Assembly (NCBI RefSeq): GCF_000472705.1
Contig: NZ_AXAE01000028.1
Coordinates: 1-64,000, forward strand
DNA length: 64,000 nucleotides
Origin: Mesorhizobium erdmanii USDA 3471
GTDB taxonomy: Bacteria > Pseudomonadota > Alphaproteobacteria > Rhizobiales > Rhizobiaceae
Direction of reading: 5' to 3'
Position numbers and translations under genes: made by a program. The notes beneath the pieces are model-generated. The model saw nothing but the letters and a program-made list of their open reading frames with translations, was not told the origin of the DNA and did not search any database. This document shows positions 1-9,126 of this stretch, piece by piece. The number at the start of each line of letters is the position of its first letter. Position 1 is the first letter of the stretch.

Positions 1-255
1 CAGCAGGCGATCGACCTCACCAGAGCGCATTGGCAGATCGAAAACGCACTGCACTGGATGCTTGACGTTCACCTGCGCGAGGACCTCAGCCGTGCCCGCA
101 AGGACAACGCCCCTGCCAACATCGCGCTCCTAAACCGCATCGCCAGAAATATCCTTCAGGCCGCCGACATCGACAAAGTCCCCATCAGCCACCGCATCAA
201 AAAATGCGCCTGGAATGATGACTATCTCATCCAGGCCATCGTTCATATGCGATAG
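1..255 (+). mobile_element. ISAs1-family transposase, C-terminal fragment
   Basis: The frame is open from the first base of the window to a TAG at 253-255 and encodes about 84 residues. The early stretch AHWQIENALHWMLDVHLRED matches the conserved HW-IEN-LHW-LDV--RED segment that carries the last catalytic Glu of ISAs1-family DDE transposases. The tail after it (SRARKDNAPANIALLNRIA) also fits the family. Only the 3' part lies in the window, so intactness of the element cannot be judged. No terminal inverted repeat was recognised after the stop; a type A repeat follows instead. Confidence 0.8.
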
Positions 256-258
256 CCC

Positions 259-406
259 TGCCCTCGAGGGGGAGATGTCGCCGAAGGCGACAGAGGGGGT
301 CGCCTCGCGCAGAGCGCCAACCTCCTTCTGTCGCAAGGAAGGCCGCGTCCAGTCGGACCGACCCCCCTCTGGCCTGCCGGCCATCTCCCCCTCAAGGGGG
401 GAGATC
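259..406. repeat. Type A inverted-pair repeat
   Basis: Two arms face each other: GAGGGGGAGATGTCG near 265 and CATCTCCCCCTCAAGGGGGGAGAT near 381-406. Both carry the AGAGGGGG/CCCCCTCT flank. The same arms recur near 1868, 7022, 55010 and 57391. No gene is seen here; the element fills the gap between the transposase tail and the lpdA 3' end. Confidence 0.7.
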
Positions 407-414
407 AGTTGCCC

Positions 415-1824
415 TCAAATATGCAGCGCGTGCCCGAGCGCCTTGAGTGCCGATTCCTGGAACCCTTCCCCCTGAGTCGGATGCGCATGGATGGTGCCTG
501 CGATGTCTTCCAGCCGCGCCCCCATCTCCAGCGCCAGCCCGAAAGCCGCCGACAGTTCCGACACGCCCTGCCCGACCGCCTGGATGCCGAGCACCAGATG
601 GTTGTCGGCGCGGGCGACAACCCGCACGAAACCATCCTCGCCCTGCTTCGTCATCGCCCGCCCATTGGCGGCGAACGGGAACAGCCCGATTTTGACCTCG
701 CCCTGGGCCTTGGCTTCTTCGGGCGACAGCCCTGATGTGACCAGCTCGGGATCGGTGAAGCACACGGCGGGGATCGAGCGCTTGTCCCAACTGCGCTTGT
801 GGCCGGCGACGATCTCGGCGACCATTTCGCCTTGCGCCATGGCGCGATGCGCCAGCATCGGCTCGCCGGTGACATCGCCAATAGCGAAGACGCCGCGCAT
901 CGAGGTGCGGCACTGGTCGTCGATCCTGATGAATTTGCCTGACATGTCGAGGTCGATCTGCTCGAGCCCCCAGCCTTCGGTCACCGGCTTGCGCCCGACC
1001 GTCACCAGGACCTTGTCCGCCGCGACCTCCACGCTCTTGCCGTCCCCAGCCTTGCCGTCCGAACTCTCGATCAGCAGCGCGTCGCCTTTTTTCGACAGCC
1101 CCTTGGCCTTGGCGCCCAGCATCACCTCGACGCCGAGCGCAGCAAGCCGCTTGCCCACCGGCCGGGTCAGCTCCGCGTCATACTGCGCCAGCACGCGCGG
1201 CAAGGCCTCGACCACCGTGACCCTGGCGCCCATTCTGGCGAAAGCCATGCCGAGCTCCAGCCCGATATAACCGCCGCCGACCACCGCTAGCCTCTTCGGC
1301 ACCTCGCTCAAGGCCAGCGCGTCGGTGGACGATATCACCGGCCCGCCAAAGGGAAGAAAGGGCAGTTCGACCGGCGCCGAGCCGGTGGCGATGACGATCG
1401 CCTCGGCGCGGATCACCTGGCTTCCGGTCTCGGTCTCGACCTCGACGGTCTTGCCGTCGCGGAACGTCGCCCAGCCATGCACGGTCTTCACGCCTGCCTT
1501 CTTCAGCAGGCCGGCGACGCCGCTGTTAAGCCGGCTTACGATGCCGTCCTTCCAGGCAACGGTTTTGCTAAGGTCGAGCACGGGTGCCGAGACTACAATG
1601 CCGAGCGGGCTCTTGCCGCCGGCCATATGCGACACCTTCTCGAACTCCTCCGCCGCATGGATCAGCGCCTTGGACGGGATGCAACCGACATTGAGGCAGG
1701 TGCCGCCGGGCTTGCCGGCCTCGACGATCACCGTATCGACGCCGAGCTGCCCGGCCCGGATGGCGCAGATATAGCCGCCGGGGCCGGCGCCGATGACGAG
1801 CAGCTTGCAGGAGATTTCTTTCAT
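415..1824 (-). CDS. lpdA: Dihydrolipoyl dehydrogenase (E3) of the branched-chain 2-oxoacid dehydrogenase complex
   Basis: The predicted 469-residue flavoenzyme reoxidises the dihydrolipoyl arm of the E2 subunit and passes electrons to NAD+. Visible features are the FAD-binding GAGPGGY at residues 12-18, the redox disulfide pair Cys43/Cys48 in GGTCLNVGC, a second dinucleotide site GGGYIGLE, and the C-terminal HAHPT active-site motif of the partner-subunit His. The ATG at 1824 is preferred because GAAGGA lies just upstream and the family N-terminus begins there; the frame stays open upstream without similarity. It is the last gene of the E1alpha-E1beta-E2-E3 set, separated from E2 by about 240 bases of repeat A. 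That gap could mean its own promoter or attenuation of the operon. Confidence 0.93.
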   Translation of the reverse strand: MKEISCKLLVIGAGPGGYICAIRAGQLGVDTVIVEAGKPGGTCLNVGCIPSKALIHAAEEFEKVSHMAGGKSPLGIVVSAPVLDLSKTVAWKDGIVSRLNSGVAGLLKKAGVKTVHGWATFRDGKTVEVETETGSQVIRAEAIVIATGSAPVELPFLPFGGPVISSTDALALSEVPKRLAVVGGGYIGLELGMAFARMGARVTVVEALPRVLAQYDAELTRPVGKRLAALGVEVMLGAKAKGLSKKGDALLIESSDGKAGDGKSVEVAADKVLVTVGRKPVTEGWGLEQIDLDMSGKFIRIDDQCRTSMRGVFAIGDVTGEPMLAHRAMAQGEMVAEIVAGHKRSWDKRSIPAVCFTDPELVTSGLSPEEAKAQGEVKIGLFPFAANGRAMTKQGEDGFVRVVARADNHLVLGIQAVGQGVSELSAAFGLALEMGARLEDIAGTIHAHPTQGEGFQESALKALGHALHI

Positions 1825-1867
1825 GGCGTGATCCTTCGATCCGAGGGAATGTTCCGTCGCGATCCTT

Positions 1868-2036
1868 CGCGCCCCCCTCTGTCCTGCCGGACATCTCCCC
1901 CACAAGGGGGGAGACTGGCAGCTTCGTCGCTTCGCTCATTCCGGTAACGGTGCAGATTGGCGAAACCGGGCGTGGCGTCCGATCTCCCCCCTTGTGGGGG
2001 AGATGCCTGGCAAGGCAGAGGGGGGCGCTGTCCCGC
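1868..2036. repeat. Type A inverted-pair repeat
   Basis: The arm CCCCCCTCTGTCCTGCCGGA with CATCTCCCCCACAAGGGGGG at 1868-1914 faces GATCTCCCCCCTTGTGGGGG with AGAGGGGGG at 1980-2036. It lies between the E2 and E3 genes of one operon, so transcripts reading through would carry a long hairpin. Confidence 0.7.
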
Positions 2037-2061
2037 CGTCATCTCGGTCATTCCCCGCCCC

Positions 2062-3390
2062 TCAATCCACGAAAATCAGCGCCGGTGTTTCCAGCAGCGC
2101 CTTGATGCGCTGGATGAAGACCGCCGCTTCCCAGCCGTCGATCACCCGATGGTCGAAGCTCGACGACAGGTTCATCATCTTGCGCGGGATGAACTGCGAG
2201 CCGTCCCACACCGGCCGCACCATCATCTTGTTGACGCCGATGATCGCCACCTCCGGGTGGTTGATGACCGGTGTCGTCGCCACGCCGCCCATGGCGCCGA
2301 GCGAGGTGATGGTGATGGTCGAGCCGGACAGCTCGTCACGCGTCGCCGTGCCGGACTTGGCCGCCTCGGCCAGCCTGGCGACCTCGGCTCCGCAATCCCA
2401 GATGTCGCGCGCTTCGGCATGCTTGACTACCGGCACCACCAGCCCCGACGGCGTCTGCGCGGCGATGCCGATATGGATGCCGCCATGCTGATGAATGACG
2501 CCGGCCTCGTCGTCGAACAGCGAATTGAGCTGCGGCTGATCCGCGATCGCCTTGACCATCGCCCGCATCAGGAATGGCAGCAGCGTCAGCTTCGGCCTCT
2601 CGCCGCCACCGCTGGCTTGACGCTTTTCCTTGTTGAGCACGGCGCGCAATTCCTCCAGCGCGGTGACATCGATCTCCTCGACATAGGTGATGTGCGGGAT
2701 GTGCGATTTGGACAGCGTCATCTTCTCGGCGATCTTGCGCCTGAGACCGATCACCTTGATGTCCTCGACCGCGTCATTGCGGGTGAGGCCCGACGCCTTG
2801 GCGACCTGCGGCCCGCGTGCCAGGAACGCCTCGATATCCTCATGGCCGATGCGGCCGGCCGCACCGCTTCCCGCGACCTGCCTGAGATCGATGCCGGCCT
2901 CTTTCGCCCGCAGGCGCACGGCCGGCGACGCCAGCGGCTTTTCACCCTCCGGACGCGGCGCGCCGGAGACGGAAACGCCGGTGCTTTTCGAAGCGGAAGG
3001 GGCGGGCTTCACCTCAGCTGCCACTGCCGCTGCCGCCGGCGCCGGCGGGGTCTTTGCGGCCGGCGCGGCAGTCTCGGGCTTCGGCGTCGGAAGTTTCACC
3101 GGAGGCTCCGATGCCACCGCGACGCCCTGCGGCCTGACATTGCCCTCGCCCGCCACTTTCAGCCGCACGATCGGCGACCCGATCGCCACGGTGTCGCCGA
3201 TCTCGGCGCCTAGCCACAGGATCTCTCCATCGACCGGCGACGGGATCTCGACCGTCGCCTTGTCGGTCATCACGGCGGCGAGCACCATGTCCTCGCGCAC
3301 GACGTCGCCGATCTTGACGTGCCACTCGACGAGTTCGGCCTCGGCGACGCCCTCGCCGACATCGGGCAGCTTGATGATGTGTTCGCCCAT
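2062..3390 (-). CDS. bkdB: Dihydrolipoamide acyltransferase (E2), branched-chain 2-oxoacid dehydrogenase complex
   Basis: The 442-residue E2 core subunit moves acyl groups from E1 to CoA. An N-terminal lipoyl domain covers about residues 1-78, with the lipoyl-lysine in DKATVEIPS (Lys44). An Ala/Pro-rich linker follows, then a peripheral subunit-binding domain around 140-180 (ASPAVRLRAKEAGIDL) and a catalytic domain ending in FDHRVIDG with the HxxxD pair. The ATG at 3390 has GGGGGAG just upstream; a TTG at 3405 in the same frame is less likely. The single lipoyl domain and the neighbouring separate E1alpha and E1beta genes favour branched-chain 2-oxoacids over pyruvate. Substrate is inferred from context and sequence type. 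Confidence 0.92.
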   Translation of the reverse strand: MGEHIIKLPDVGEGVAEAELVEWHVKIGDVVREDMVLAAVMTDKATVEIPSPVDGEILWLGAEIGDTVAIGSPIVRLKVAGEGNVRPQGVAVASEPPVKLPTPKPETAAPAAKTPPAPAAAAVAAEVKPAPSASKSTGVSVSGAPRPEGEKPLASPAVRLRAKEAGIDLRQVAGSGAAGRIGHEDIEAFLARGPQVAKASGLTRNDAVEDIKVIGLRRKIAEKMTLSKSHIPHITYVEEIDVTALEELRAVLNKEKRQASGGGERPKLTLLPFLMRAMVKAIADQPQLNSLFDDEAGVIHQHGGIHIGIAAQTPSGLVVPVVKHAEARDIWDCGAEVARLAEAAKSGTATRDELSGSTITITSLGAMGGVATTPVINHPEVAIIGVNKMMVRPVWDGSQFIPRKMMNLSSSFDHRVIDGWEAAVFIQRIKALLETPALIFVD

Positions 3391-3406
3391 CTCAGGCTCC
3401 CCCAAT

Positions 3407-4420
3407 CTACGCTTGCATGGTTTCTAGGAGGGCACGGCCGACGCGCGCGGGCCCCGGAAAATAGTCCCATTCCTGCGCATGCGGATAAGGTGTGTCCCAG
3501 CCGGCAACCCGCGCCACCGGCGCTTCGAGGTGATAGAAGCAATTCTCCTGCACCAGCGCCGACAGCTCGGCGCCGAAGCCGGAGGTCAGCGTCGCCTCAT
3601 GCACGACGACACAGCGCCCGGTCTTCTTGACCGACGCCACGATCGTATCCAGGTCGAGCGGCAGCAGCGTCCTCAGATCGATGATCTCGGCGTCGATGCC
3701 GGTTTCCTCGGCCGCGGCTTCAGCGACATAGACCATGGTGCCATAGGCGAGCACGGTCACATCGGAGCCGGTCCTGCGGATCGCCGCCTTGCCGAGCGGC
3801 ACGGTATAATGGCCGTCGGCAACCTCGCCGAGCTCGTGCTTCGACCACGGCGTCACCGGCCGGTCGTGATGGCCGTCGAAAGGGCCGTTGTAGAGCCGTT
3901 TCGGCTCGAGAAAGATCACCGGATCGGGATCCTCGATCGCTGCGATCAGCAGCCCCTTGGCGTCATGAGGATTGGACGGCACCACCGTCTTCAGGCCCGA
4001 CACATGGGTGAACAAAGCTTCCGGGCTCTGGCTGTGCGTCTGGCCGCCAAAGATGCCGCCGCCGGTAGGCATGCGGACCACAATCGGGCAGGTGAAATCG
4101 CCGTTCGAGCGGTAGCGCAGCCGCGCCGCCTCCTGGGTCAGCTGGTCGTAGGCCGGATACATGTAGTCGGCAAACTGAATTTCCACGCACGGTTTCAGGC
4201 CGTAGGCCGCCATGCCGATGGCCGAGCCGACAATGCCGGATTCGTTGATCGGCGCGTCGAAGCAGCGGCTCTTGCCGTATTTGGCCTGCAGGCCCTGCGT
4301 GCAGCGGAAGACGCCGCCGAAGAAGCCGACATCCTCGCCGAACACGACGACCTTGTCGTCGCGCCCCATCGACACATCCATGGCATCGCGAATGGCCTCG
4401 ATCATGGTCCGTCTTGGCAT
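3407..4420 (-). CDS. bkdA2: 2-oxoisovalerate dehydrogenase E1 beta subunit
   Basis: The 337-residue beta subunit of the thiamine-diphosphate E1 component forms an alpha2beta2 heterotetramer with the upstream product. The N-terminus (MIEAIRDAMDVSM), the segment VVFGEDVGFFGGVFRCTQGL, and the stretch around PINESGIVGSAIGMA are typical of branched-chain-type E1beta. The stop lies 16 bases before the E2 start and the ATG lies 3 bases after the E1alpha stop, so translational coupling is likely. Confidence 0.93.
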   Translation of the reverse strand: MPRRTMIEAIRDAMDVSMGRDDKVVVFGEDVGFFGGVFRCTQGLQAKYGKSRCFDAPINESGIVGSAIGMAAYGLKPCVEIQFADYMYPAYDQLTQEAARLRYRSNGDFTCPIVVRMPTGGGIFGGQTHSQSPEALFTHVSGLKTVVPSNPHDAKGLLIAAIEDPDPVIFLEPKRLYNGPFDGHHDRPVTPWSKHELGEVADGHYTVPLGKAAIRRTGSDVTVLAYGTMVYVAEAAAEETGIDAEIIDLRTLLPLDLDTIVASVKKTGRCVVVHEATLTSGFGAELSALVQENCFYHLEAPVARVAGWDTPYPHAQEWDYFPGPARVGRALLETMQA

Positions 4421-4423
4421 GGC

Positions 4424-5656
4424 TCAGACTCCCGCCTGCTGCCGCTGGCGCCTGAGATGCGGCGGCATCTCGGCGTAGAGGCCCTCGAACATGTCGCGCG
4501 TCGACGGCTTGCCGCCGGCATGCAGCGTGCCGTGGCTTTCGGCCTCCTTCTGCGCCGCGATCACCGTGTCGAGGATCTCGGCCTCGGCCTGCGCGTGCCG
4601 CTCGTCCGACCAGACACCGAGCCCGATCAGATGGTTCTTCAGCCGCACAATCGGATCGCCGAGCGGCCAGGCGTCGGATTCGGTCTTCGGCCGGTAGGCC
4701 GAGGGATCGTCCGAACTCGAATGGGCGCCCGCGCGGTAGGTGACATATTCGACCAGCGTCGGCCCAAGGTTGCCGCGCGCCCGCTCCGCCGCCCATTTGG
4801 CCACCGCATGCACGGCGAGATAGTCGTTGCCGTCGACGCGCAGCGACGGGATGCCGAAGCCGAGGCCACGCGCCGCGAATGTGCCGGAGCCGCCGCGTGC
4901 GATGCCCTGGAACGTCGAGATCGCCCACTGGTTGTTGACGACATTGAGCACGACCGGCGCCTTGTACGTGGAGGCGAACACCAGCGCCGAATGGAAATCC
5001 GATTCCGCCGTCGATCCGTCGCCGATCCAGGCCGCGGCGATTTTCGAATCGTTCGATATCGCCGAGGCCATCGCCCAGCCGACCGCCTGGATATACTGCG
5101 TCGCCAGATTGCCGGAGATCGAGAAGAAGCCGTGCTCCTTCGAGGAATACATGATCGGCAGCTGCCGGCCCTTCAGCGGATCGGCCTCGTTGGAATAGAT
5201 CTGGTTCATCATGGTGACCATCGGATAGCCGTCGGCGATGAGCAGGCCTGCCTGGCGATAGGTCGGGAAATTCATGTCGCCGGGCGCGAGCGCCTTGCGG
5301 AATGCGCAGCTCACCGCCTCTTCGCCGAGATGCTGCATGTAGAAGGAGGTCTTGCCCTGGCGCTGCGCCATCTGCATGCGTGCATCGAAGGTCCTGAGCG
5401 TCATCATGTGGCGCAGGCCTTCCAGCAATTCGTCGCTGGACAGCAGTCCGGCCCACGGCCCGACCGCTTCACCGTTGCGGTTCAGCACCCGGATGATGGA
5501 GAACGCCATGTCGCGGATGGTGCGCGGATCGACCGATATTTCCGGGCGCGGCACCGAGCCGGCCCCGGCGATGGTCACATTGGAAAAATCAGGCGCGCCG
5601 CCTGGCCGCACTTCCGGCTCCGGAACATGGAAACGCAACATCCCAGCATCGGCCAT
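4424..5656 (-). CDS. bkdA1: 2-oxoisovalerate dehydrogenase E1 alpha subunit
   Basis: The 410-residue alpha subunit binds thiamine diphosphate and decarboxylates branched-chain 2-oxoacids from Val, Leu and Ile breakdown. The thiamine-diphosphate motif is visible as GDGSTAESDFHSAL followed by NVVNNQWAIST. The loop YRAGAHSSSDDPSAYRP matches the phosphorylation-loop region of the BCKDH family. The ATG at 5656 has GGAGG seven bases upstream and yields the usual MADAGMLRFHVPEPE start; the open frame continues to a further upstream codon at 5716 without family similarity. It is the first gene of the operon, so the promoter should lie in 5657-5972. Confidence 0.92.
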   Translation of the reverse strand: MADAGMLRFHVPEPEVRPGGAPDFSNVTIAGAGSVPRPEISVDPRTIRDMAFSIIRVLNRNGEAVGPWAGLLSSDELLEGLRHMMTLRTFDARMQMAQRQGKTSFYMQHLGEEAVSCAFRKALAPGDMNFPTYRQAGLLIADGYPMVTMMNQIYSNEADPLKGRQLPIMYSSKEHGFFSISGNLATQYIQAVGWAMASAISNDSKIAAAWIGDGSTAESDFHSALVFASTYKAPVVLNVVNNQWAISTFQGIARGGSGTFAARGLGFGIPSLRVDGNDYLAVHAVAKWAAERARGNLGPTLVEYVTYRAGAHSSSDDPSAYRPKTESDAWPLGDPIVRLKNHLIGLGVWSDERHAQAEAEILDTVIAAQKEAESHGTLHAGGKPSTRDMFEGLYAEMPPHLRRQRQQAGV

Positions 5657-5972
5657 GACCTTTGTCCTCCAATGTTGCCTGAGGTGGATATTCGCATATC
5701 GCCCCACCAGTGCCAATTCTTAGGCCAAGCCTTCGGCCGCCCGCCGGCCGGATCCGGCCTCCCGCGCCAAGATGAAGCTATGTCCGCGAAATTTCTTGTC
5801 GATGTTTCGAGGCGCCGCGCAATTTGGCGAATGGTTCCGGGCGGATTGCCGCCAGATAAGGCGATTGGGGGTGGGCAATGACTGGCGCCGGCGCCGAGGC
5901 CGCCAATCTCCCCCCTTGTGCGGAAGATCGAACTCTGTTCACCCCGGCGCCTTGTCATGCTAACCAGCCTCC
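5657..5972. other. Divergent intergenic region, bkd operon / holA
   Basis: This gap of 316 bases must hold the promoters of the minus-strand bkd operon and plus-strand holA. A degenerate half of repeat A (AATCTCCCCCCTTGTGCGG) is seen near 5907. The open frames across it are unsupported, and no clear regulator site was recognised. Confidence 0.5.
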
Positions 5973-7016
5973 ATGGCACAAAAGAAAGCTTTCGAGGTCG
6001 ACGGGTGGCTGGCGCGGCCTGATCCGCGCATCTCCATTGTCCTGCTTTACGGCCCCGATCGCGGGCTGGTTTCCGAGCGGGCGAAGGCCTTCGCCGCCAA
6101 GACCGGGTTGCCGCTCGACGATCCTTTCTCGGTGGTCCGGCTCGAGGGTTCGGAGGTCGATCGCGACGAAGGCCGGCTGCTCGACGAAGCCCGTACCGTG
6201 CCGATGTTTTCCGACCGGCGGCTGCTCTGGGTGCGCAATGCCACGGGCCAGAAGGCGCTGGCCGACGATGTCAAGGCGCTGACGGCGGAACCCGCGCGCG
6301 ATGCCATCATCCTCATCGAGGCCGGCGATCTCAAGAAGGGCGTCGGCCTGCGCGCCGTGGTCGAGGGCGCGGACAACGCCATGGCGCTGCCTTGCTATGC
6401 CGATGAGGCCCGCGACATCGACACGGTCATCGACGACGAACTGCGCAAGGCGGGCATGTCGATGACGCTCGAGGCCAGGCAAGCGCTGCGCCGCAATCTC
6501 GGCGGCGACCGGCTAGCCTCGCGCGGCGAGATCGAAAAACTCGTTCTTTACGCCCATGGCCAGAGGGAGATCGGGCTCGAAGAGGTGAGGGCCTTGTCGG
6601 GCGATGTGTCCGGCGCCTCCTTCGACGACGCCGTCGACGCGCTGCTCGAAGGCAAGGTCCGCGATTTCGACACTGCCTTCACCCGCCACTGCCAGTCCGG
6701 CGGCCCACCCTTCCTGGTGCTGTCCTCGGCGATGCGCCAGTTGCAGCAGATCCAGATCATGCGTGGCCAAATGGACTCCGCCGGCCGCAACGCCGCTTCG
6801 GTGGTGGCCGGCGCCCGCCCGCCGGTTTTCTTCTCGCGGCGCAAGCTGGTGGAGAAGGCGCTGGAACGCTGGAGCAGCGACGCGCTCTCGCGCGCCTTGA
6901 CCCGGCTGCAAACCGCGGTGCTGCAGACGCGGCGTCGGCCGGATCTGTCGGTGGCACTGGCACGGCAGGCGCTGCTGGGAATTGCAATTGAAAGCAGCCG
7001 CCTGGCGCAGCGGTGA
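5973..7016 (+). CDS. holA: DNA polymerase III subunit delta
   Basis: The 347-residue clamp-loader delta subunit opens the beta clamp during loading. The N-terminus (FEVDGWLARPDPRISIVLLYGPDRGLVSERA) and the region EAGDLKKGVGLRAVVE correspond to the delta ATPase-like fold, which lacks a functional P-loop. Length is normal for alphaproteobacterial HolA. In many rhizobia leuS and lptE precede holA. Here the bkd operon sits upstream on the opposite strand and neither gene is seen, so this side appears rearranged. Confidence 0.88.
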   Translation: MAQKKAFEVDGWLARPDPRISIVLLYGPDRGLVSERAKAFAAKTGLPLDDPFSVVRLEGSEVDRDEGRLLDEARTVPMFSDRRLLWVRNATGQKALADDVKALTAEPARDAIILIEAGDLKKGVGLRAVVEGADNAMALPCYADEARDIDTVIDDELRKAGMSMTLEARQALRRNLGGDRLASRGEIEKLVLYAHGQREIGLEEVRALSGDVSGASFDDAVDALLEGKVRDFDTAFTRHCQSGGPPFLVLSSAMRQLQQIQIMRGQMDSAGRNAASVVAGARPPVFFSRRKLVEKALERWSSDALSRALTRLQTAVLQTRRRPDLSVALARQALLGIAIESSRLAQR

Positions 7017-7021
7017 AGCGC

Positions 7022-7198
7022 ATGATCTCCCCCCTCGTGGGGGAGATGGCTGGCAAGCCAGAGGGGGGCGCTGTCCCGCCGGCATCAATCGCGATGACGG
7101 CTTTGATGGGTTTCGGCTAGGCGCAGATAGCAAAGGGCAGTGCTCTACGGCGCCCCCGTCTGCCCTGCCGGGCATCTCCCCCACAAGCGGGGAGATTG
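7022..7198. repeat. Type A inverted-pair repeat
   Basis: Arms GATCTCCCCCCTCGTGGGGG with AGAGGGGGGCGC at 7022-7072 and GGCGCCCCCGTCTGCCCTGC with CATCTCCCCCACAAGCGGGG at 7147-7198 face each other. It occupies the gap between the convergent holA and parB genes and may act as a bidirectional transcript end. Confidence 0.7.
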
Positions 7199-7314
7199 AC
7201 GGCTTCGCCGATTTAGCCACTCATCAGCGCCGTAAAAGACAGGACCGGCTTAATAGCCAGCCCTCGTTTTTCTGCGTCAAACCGAGCGTCCGCTCGACGT
7301 TATTCGCCGGCTAA

Positions 7315-8202
7315 CTACCGCTCCTGCTTCAGTCTCCGGCACAGCTCGTCCAGCTGCTCCAGCGACCGATAGGACACCCGCAGCTCGCCGCCCTTGCCCC
7401 TGTGGTCGATGGCGACGATCATGCCCAGCGTGTCGGTCATCAGCTTCTCCAGCGCCAGCGTGTCGGCATCCTTTTCCGGCGCGGCCTGTGGCTGCTTCGG
7501 CTTTGCCGGAGCGAGGCCGGCCGGCATCTGCGCCAGCGCTTCGGCCTGACGCACGGAAAGTCCTTCCTCGACGATGCGCTTGGCAAGGCCGGCCGGATCC
7601 TCCGCCGTCACCAGCGTGCGGGCGTGACCGGCCGACAAGGCGCCGTCGACCAGCATGTCGCGGATCACGTCCGGCAGCTTCAGCAGCCTGAGCGTGTTGG
7701 CGACATGGCTGCGGCTCTTACCGATGACATTGCCGAGATCGGCCTGGGTGTAGCCGTGCTCGTCGATCAGCTGCTGGTAGCCCAGCGCCTCCTCGACCGC
7801 GTTGAGGTCGGTGCGCTGGACGTTCTCGATGATCGCCAGTTCGAGCGCGGTGCGGTCGTTGACCTCGCGGAGGATGACCGGAATCTCGGTCAGGCCGGCG
7901 CGCTGCGCCGCCCGCCAGCGCCGTTCGCCGGCGATGATCTCGTAGCGGCCGGCCTGGGTCGGCGAAGGCCGCGCCACCACCGGCTGCACGACGCCATGCT
8001 CGCGGATCGACTGGGCGAGATCGGTCAGCTCGGCGTCGCCGAAATGCCGGCGCGGATTTTTCGGATTGGGGCTGAGGAACTCGATCGGCACCTTGCCGTC
8101 GGCGCTCATGCCCGGCTTTTCCGGTGCCGCCGGGCGATCGATCTCACCGATCAGGGCCGCCAGTCCACGGCCCAGTCTTTTCCTCGAAAGGTCTTCGCTC
8201 AT
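7315..8202 (-). CDS. parB: Chromosome partitioning protein ParB
   Basis: The 295-residue ParB binds parS palindromes and, as a CTP-dependent clamp, spreads along origin DNA; its partner is ParA. Visible parts are the N-terminal RKRLGRGLAALIG, the ParB/sulfiredoxin nucleotide-binding boxes (NPRRHF near residue 50 and GERRWRAAQRAG), and the HTH around YTQADLGNVIGKSRSHVANTLRLLKLP. The gene follows parA by 69 bases in the same direction. The parS-type sites at 9700-12109 and 18498 are its probable targets. Confidence 0.95.
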   Translation of the reverse strand: MSEDLSRKRLGRGLAALIGEIDRPAAPEKPGMSADGKVPIEFLSPNPKNPRRHFGDAELTDLAQSIREHGVVQPVVARPSPTQAGRYEIIAGERRWRAAQRAGLTEIPVILREVNDRTALELAIIENVQRTDLNAVEEALGYQQLIDEHGYTQADLGNVIGKSRSHVANTLRLLKLPDVIRDMLVDGALSAGHARTLVTAEDPAGLAKRIVEEGLSVRQAEALAQMPAGLAPAKPKQPQAAPEKDADTLALEKLMTDTLGMIVAIDHRGKGGELRVSYRSLEQLDELCRRLKQER

Positions 8203-8271
8203 CTTTATTCCAAGTCTATTTCAGAATCGTTTCGGTATCGAATCGGGCCGTTAATTCTGCATCCAGTCCGT

Positions 8272-9093
8272 TCAAGCGGCGCGTAATTTACGCTCGCGGC
8301 GGATCACTTCCGAGGCCAGTTGTAGATAGGCTTGGCTGCCCGAGCATTTCAAATCGTAGAGGATTGCCGGCTTGCCGTAGGACGGCGCCTCGGACACCCG
8401 CACATTGCGCGGAATGATGGTCTCGTAGACCTTGTCGCCCATATGCTCGCGTACATCCTGCACCACTTGGTTGGCGAGATTGTTGCGGCCGTCATACATG
8501 GTCAGCACGATGCCCTGGATGGTGAGATCCGGATTGATCGAACGGCGTACCTGTTCGACGGTTTCGAGCAGCTGGCTGAGGCCTTCGAGCGCGAAGAATT
8601 CGCATTGCAGCGGCACCAGCACCGAATCGGCGGCCGCCATCGAATTCAAGGTCAGAAGATTGAGCGAAGGAGGACAATCGATCAGCACATAGCCGAAGGG
8701 CGCCCCGCGCTCGGTCGCGGCGCGCAGCGCATTGCGCAGCTTGAGCACGCGATCCGGCGCCGAGGCGATCTCCATCTCGATGCCAAGCAGGTCGAGCGTC
8801 GACGGCACGATCGACAGGCCGGGGACGGCGGTCGGAATGGCCGCGGCTTCCAGCTCCAGCTCGCCGGTCAGCACATCGTAAGAAGAAACGGTGCGATCCT
8901 TGCGGTCGATACCGAGGCCGGTGCTGGCATTGCCTTGCGGATCGAGATCGACGATCAGCACCTTTTCGCCGATCGCGGCCAGAGCCGTGGCCAGATTGAT
9001 GGCGGTGGTGGTCTTGCCGACACCGCCTTTCTGGTTGGCTACGGTGATGATTCGGGGGCCGTTTTTCATCATGGGTTTATGCCAGAAATTCAT
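8272..9093 (-). CDS. parA: Chromosome partitioning ATPase ParA
   Basis: This 273-residue deviant Walker ATPase segregates the ParB-parS complex. The Walker A box is KGGVGKTTT near residue 22, followed by VLIVDLDPQGNASTGLG and the Walker B region VLIDCPPSLNLLT. Three in-frame ATG codons occur at 9093, 9072 and 9069. None has a strong ribosome site, so the start is uncertain by up to eight residues. It sits between rsmG and parB as in most alphaproteobacterial origin regions. Confidence 0.95.
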   Translation of the reverse strand: MNFWHKPMMKNGPRIITVANQKGGVGKTTTAINLATALAAIGEKVLIVDLDPQGNASTGLGIDRKDRTVSSYDVLTGELELEAAAIPTAVPGLSIVPSTLDLLGIEMEIASAPDRVLKLRNALRAATERGAPFGYVLIDCPPSLNLLTLNSMAAADSVLVPLQCEFFALEGLSQLLETVEQVRRSINPDLTIQGIVLTMYDGRNNLANQVVQDVREHMGDKVYETIIPRNVRVSEAPSYGKPAILYDLKCSGSQAYLQLASEVIRRERKLRAA

Positions 9094-9126
9094 TTTGGGT
9101 CGCCAAATAGCCCGACAAGTCGAAGG

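Noticed and set aside
3479..5881. 800-codon plus-strand open frame antisense to the bkd operon
   Set aside because: It is a shadow of the E1 genes, without recognisable protein sequence.
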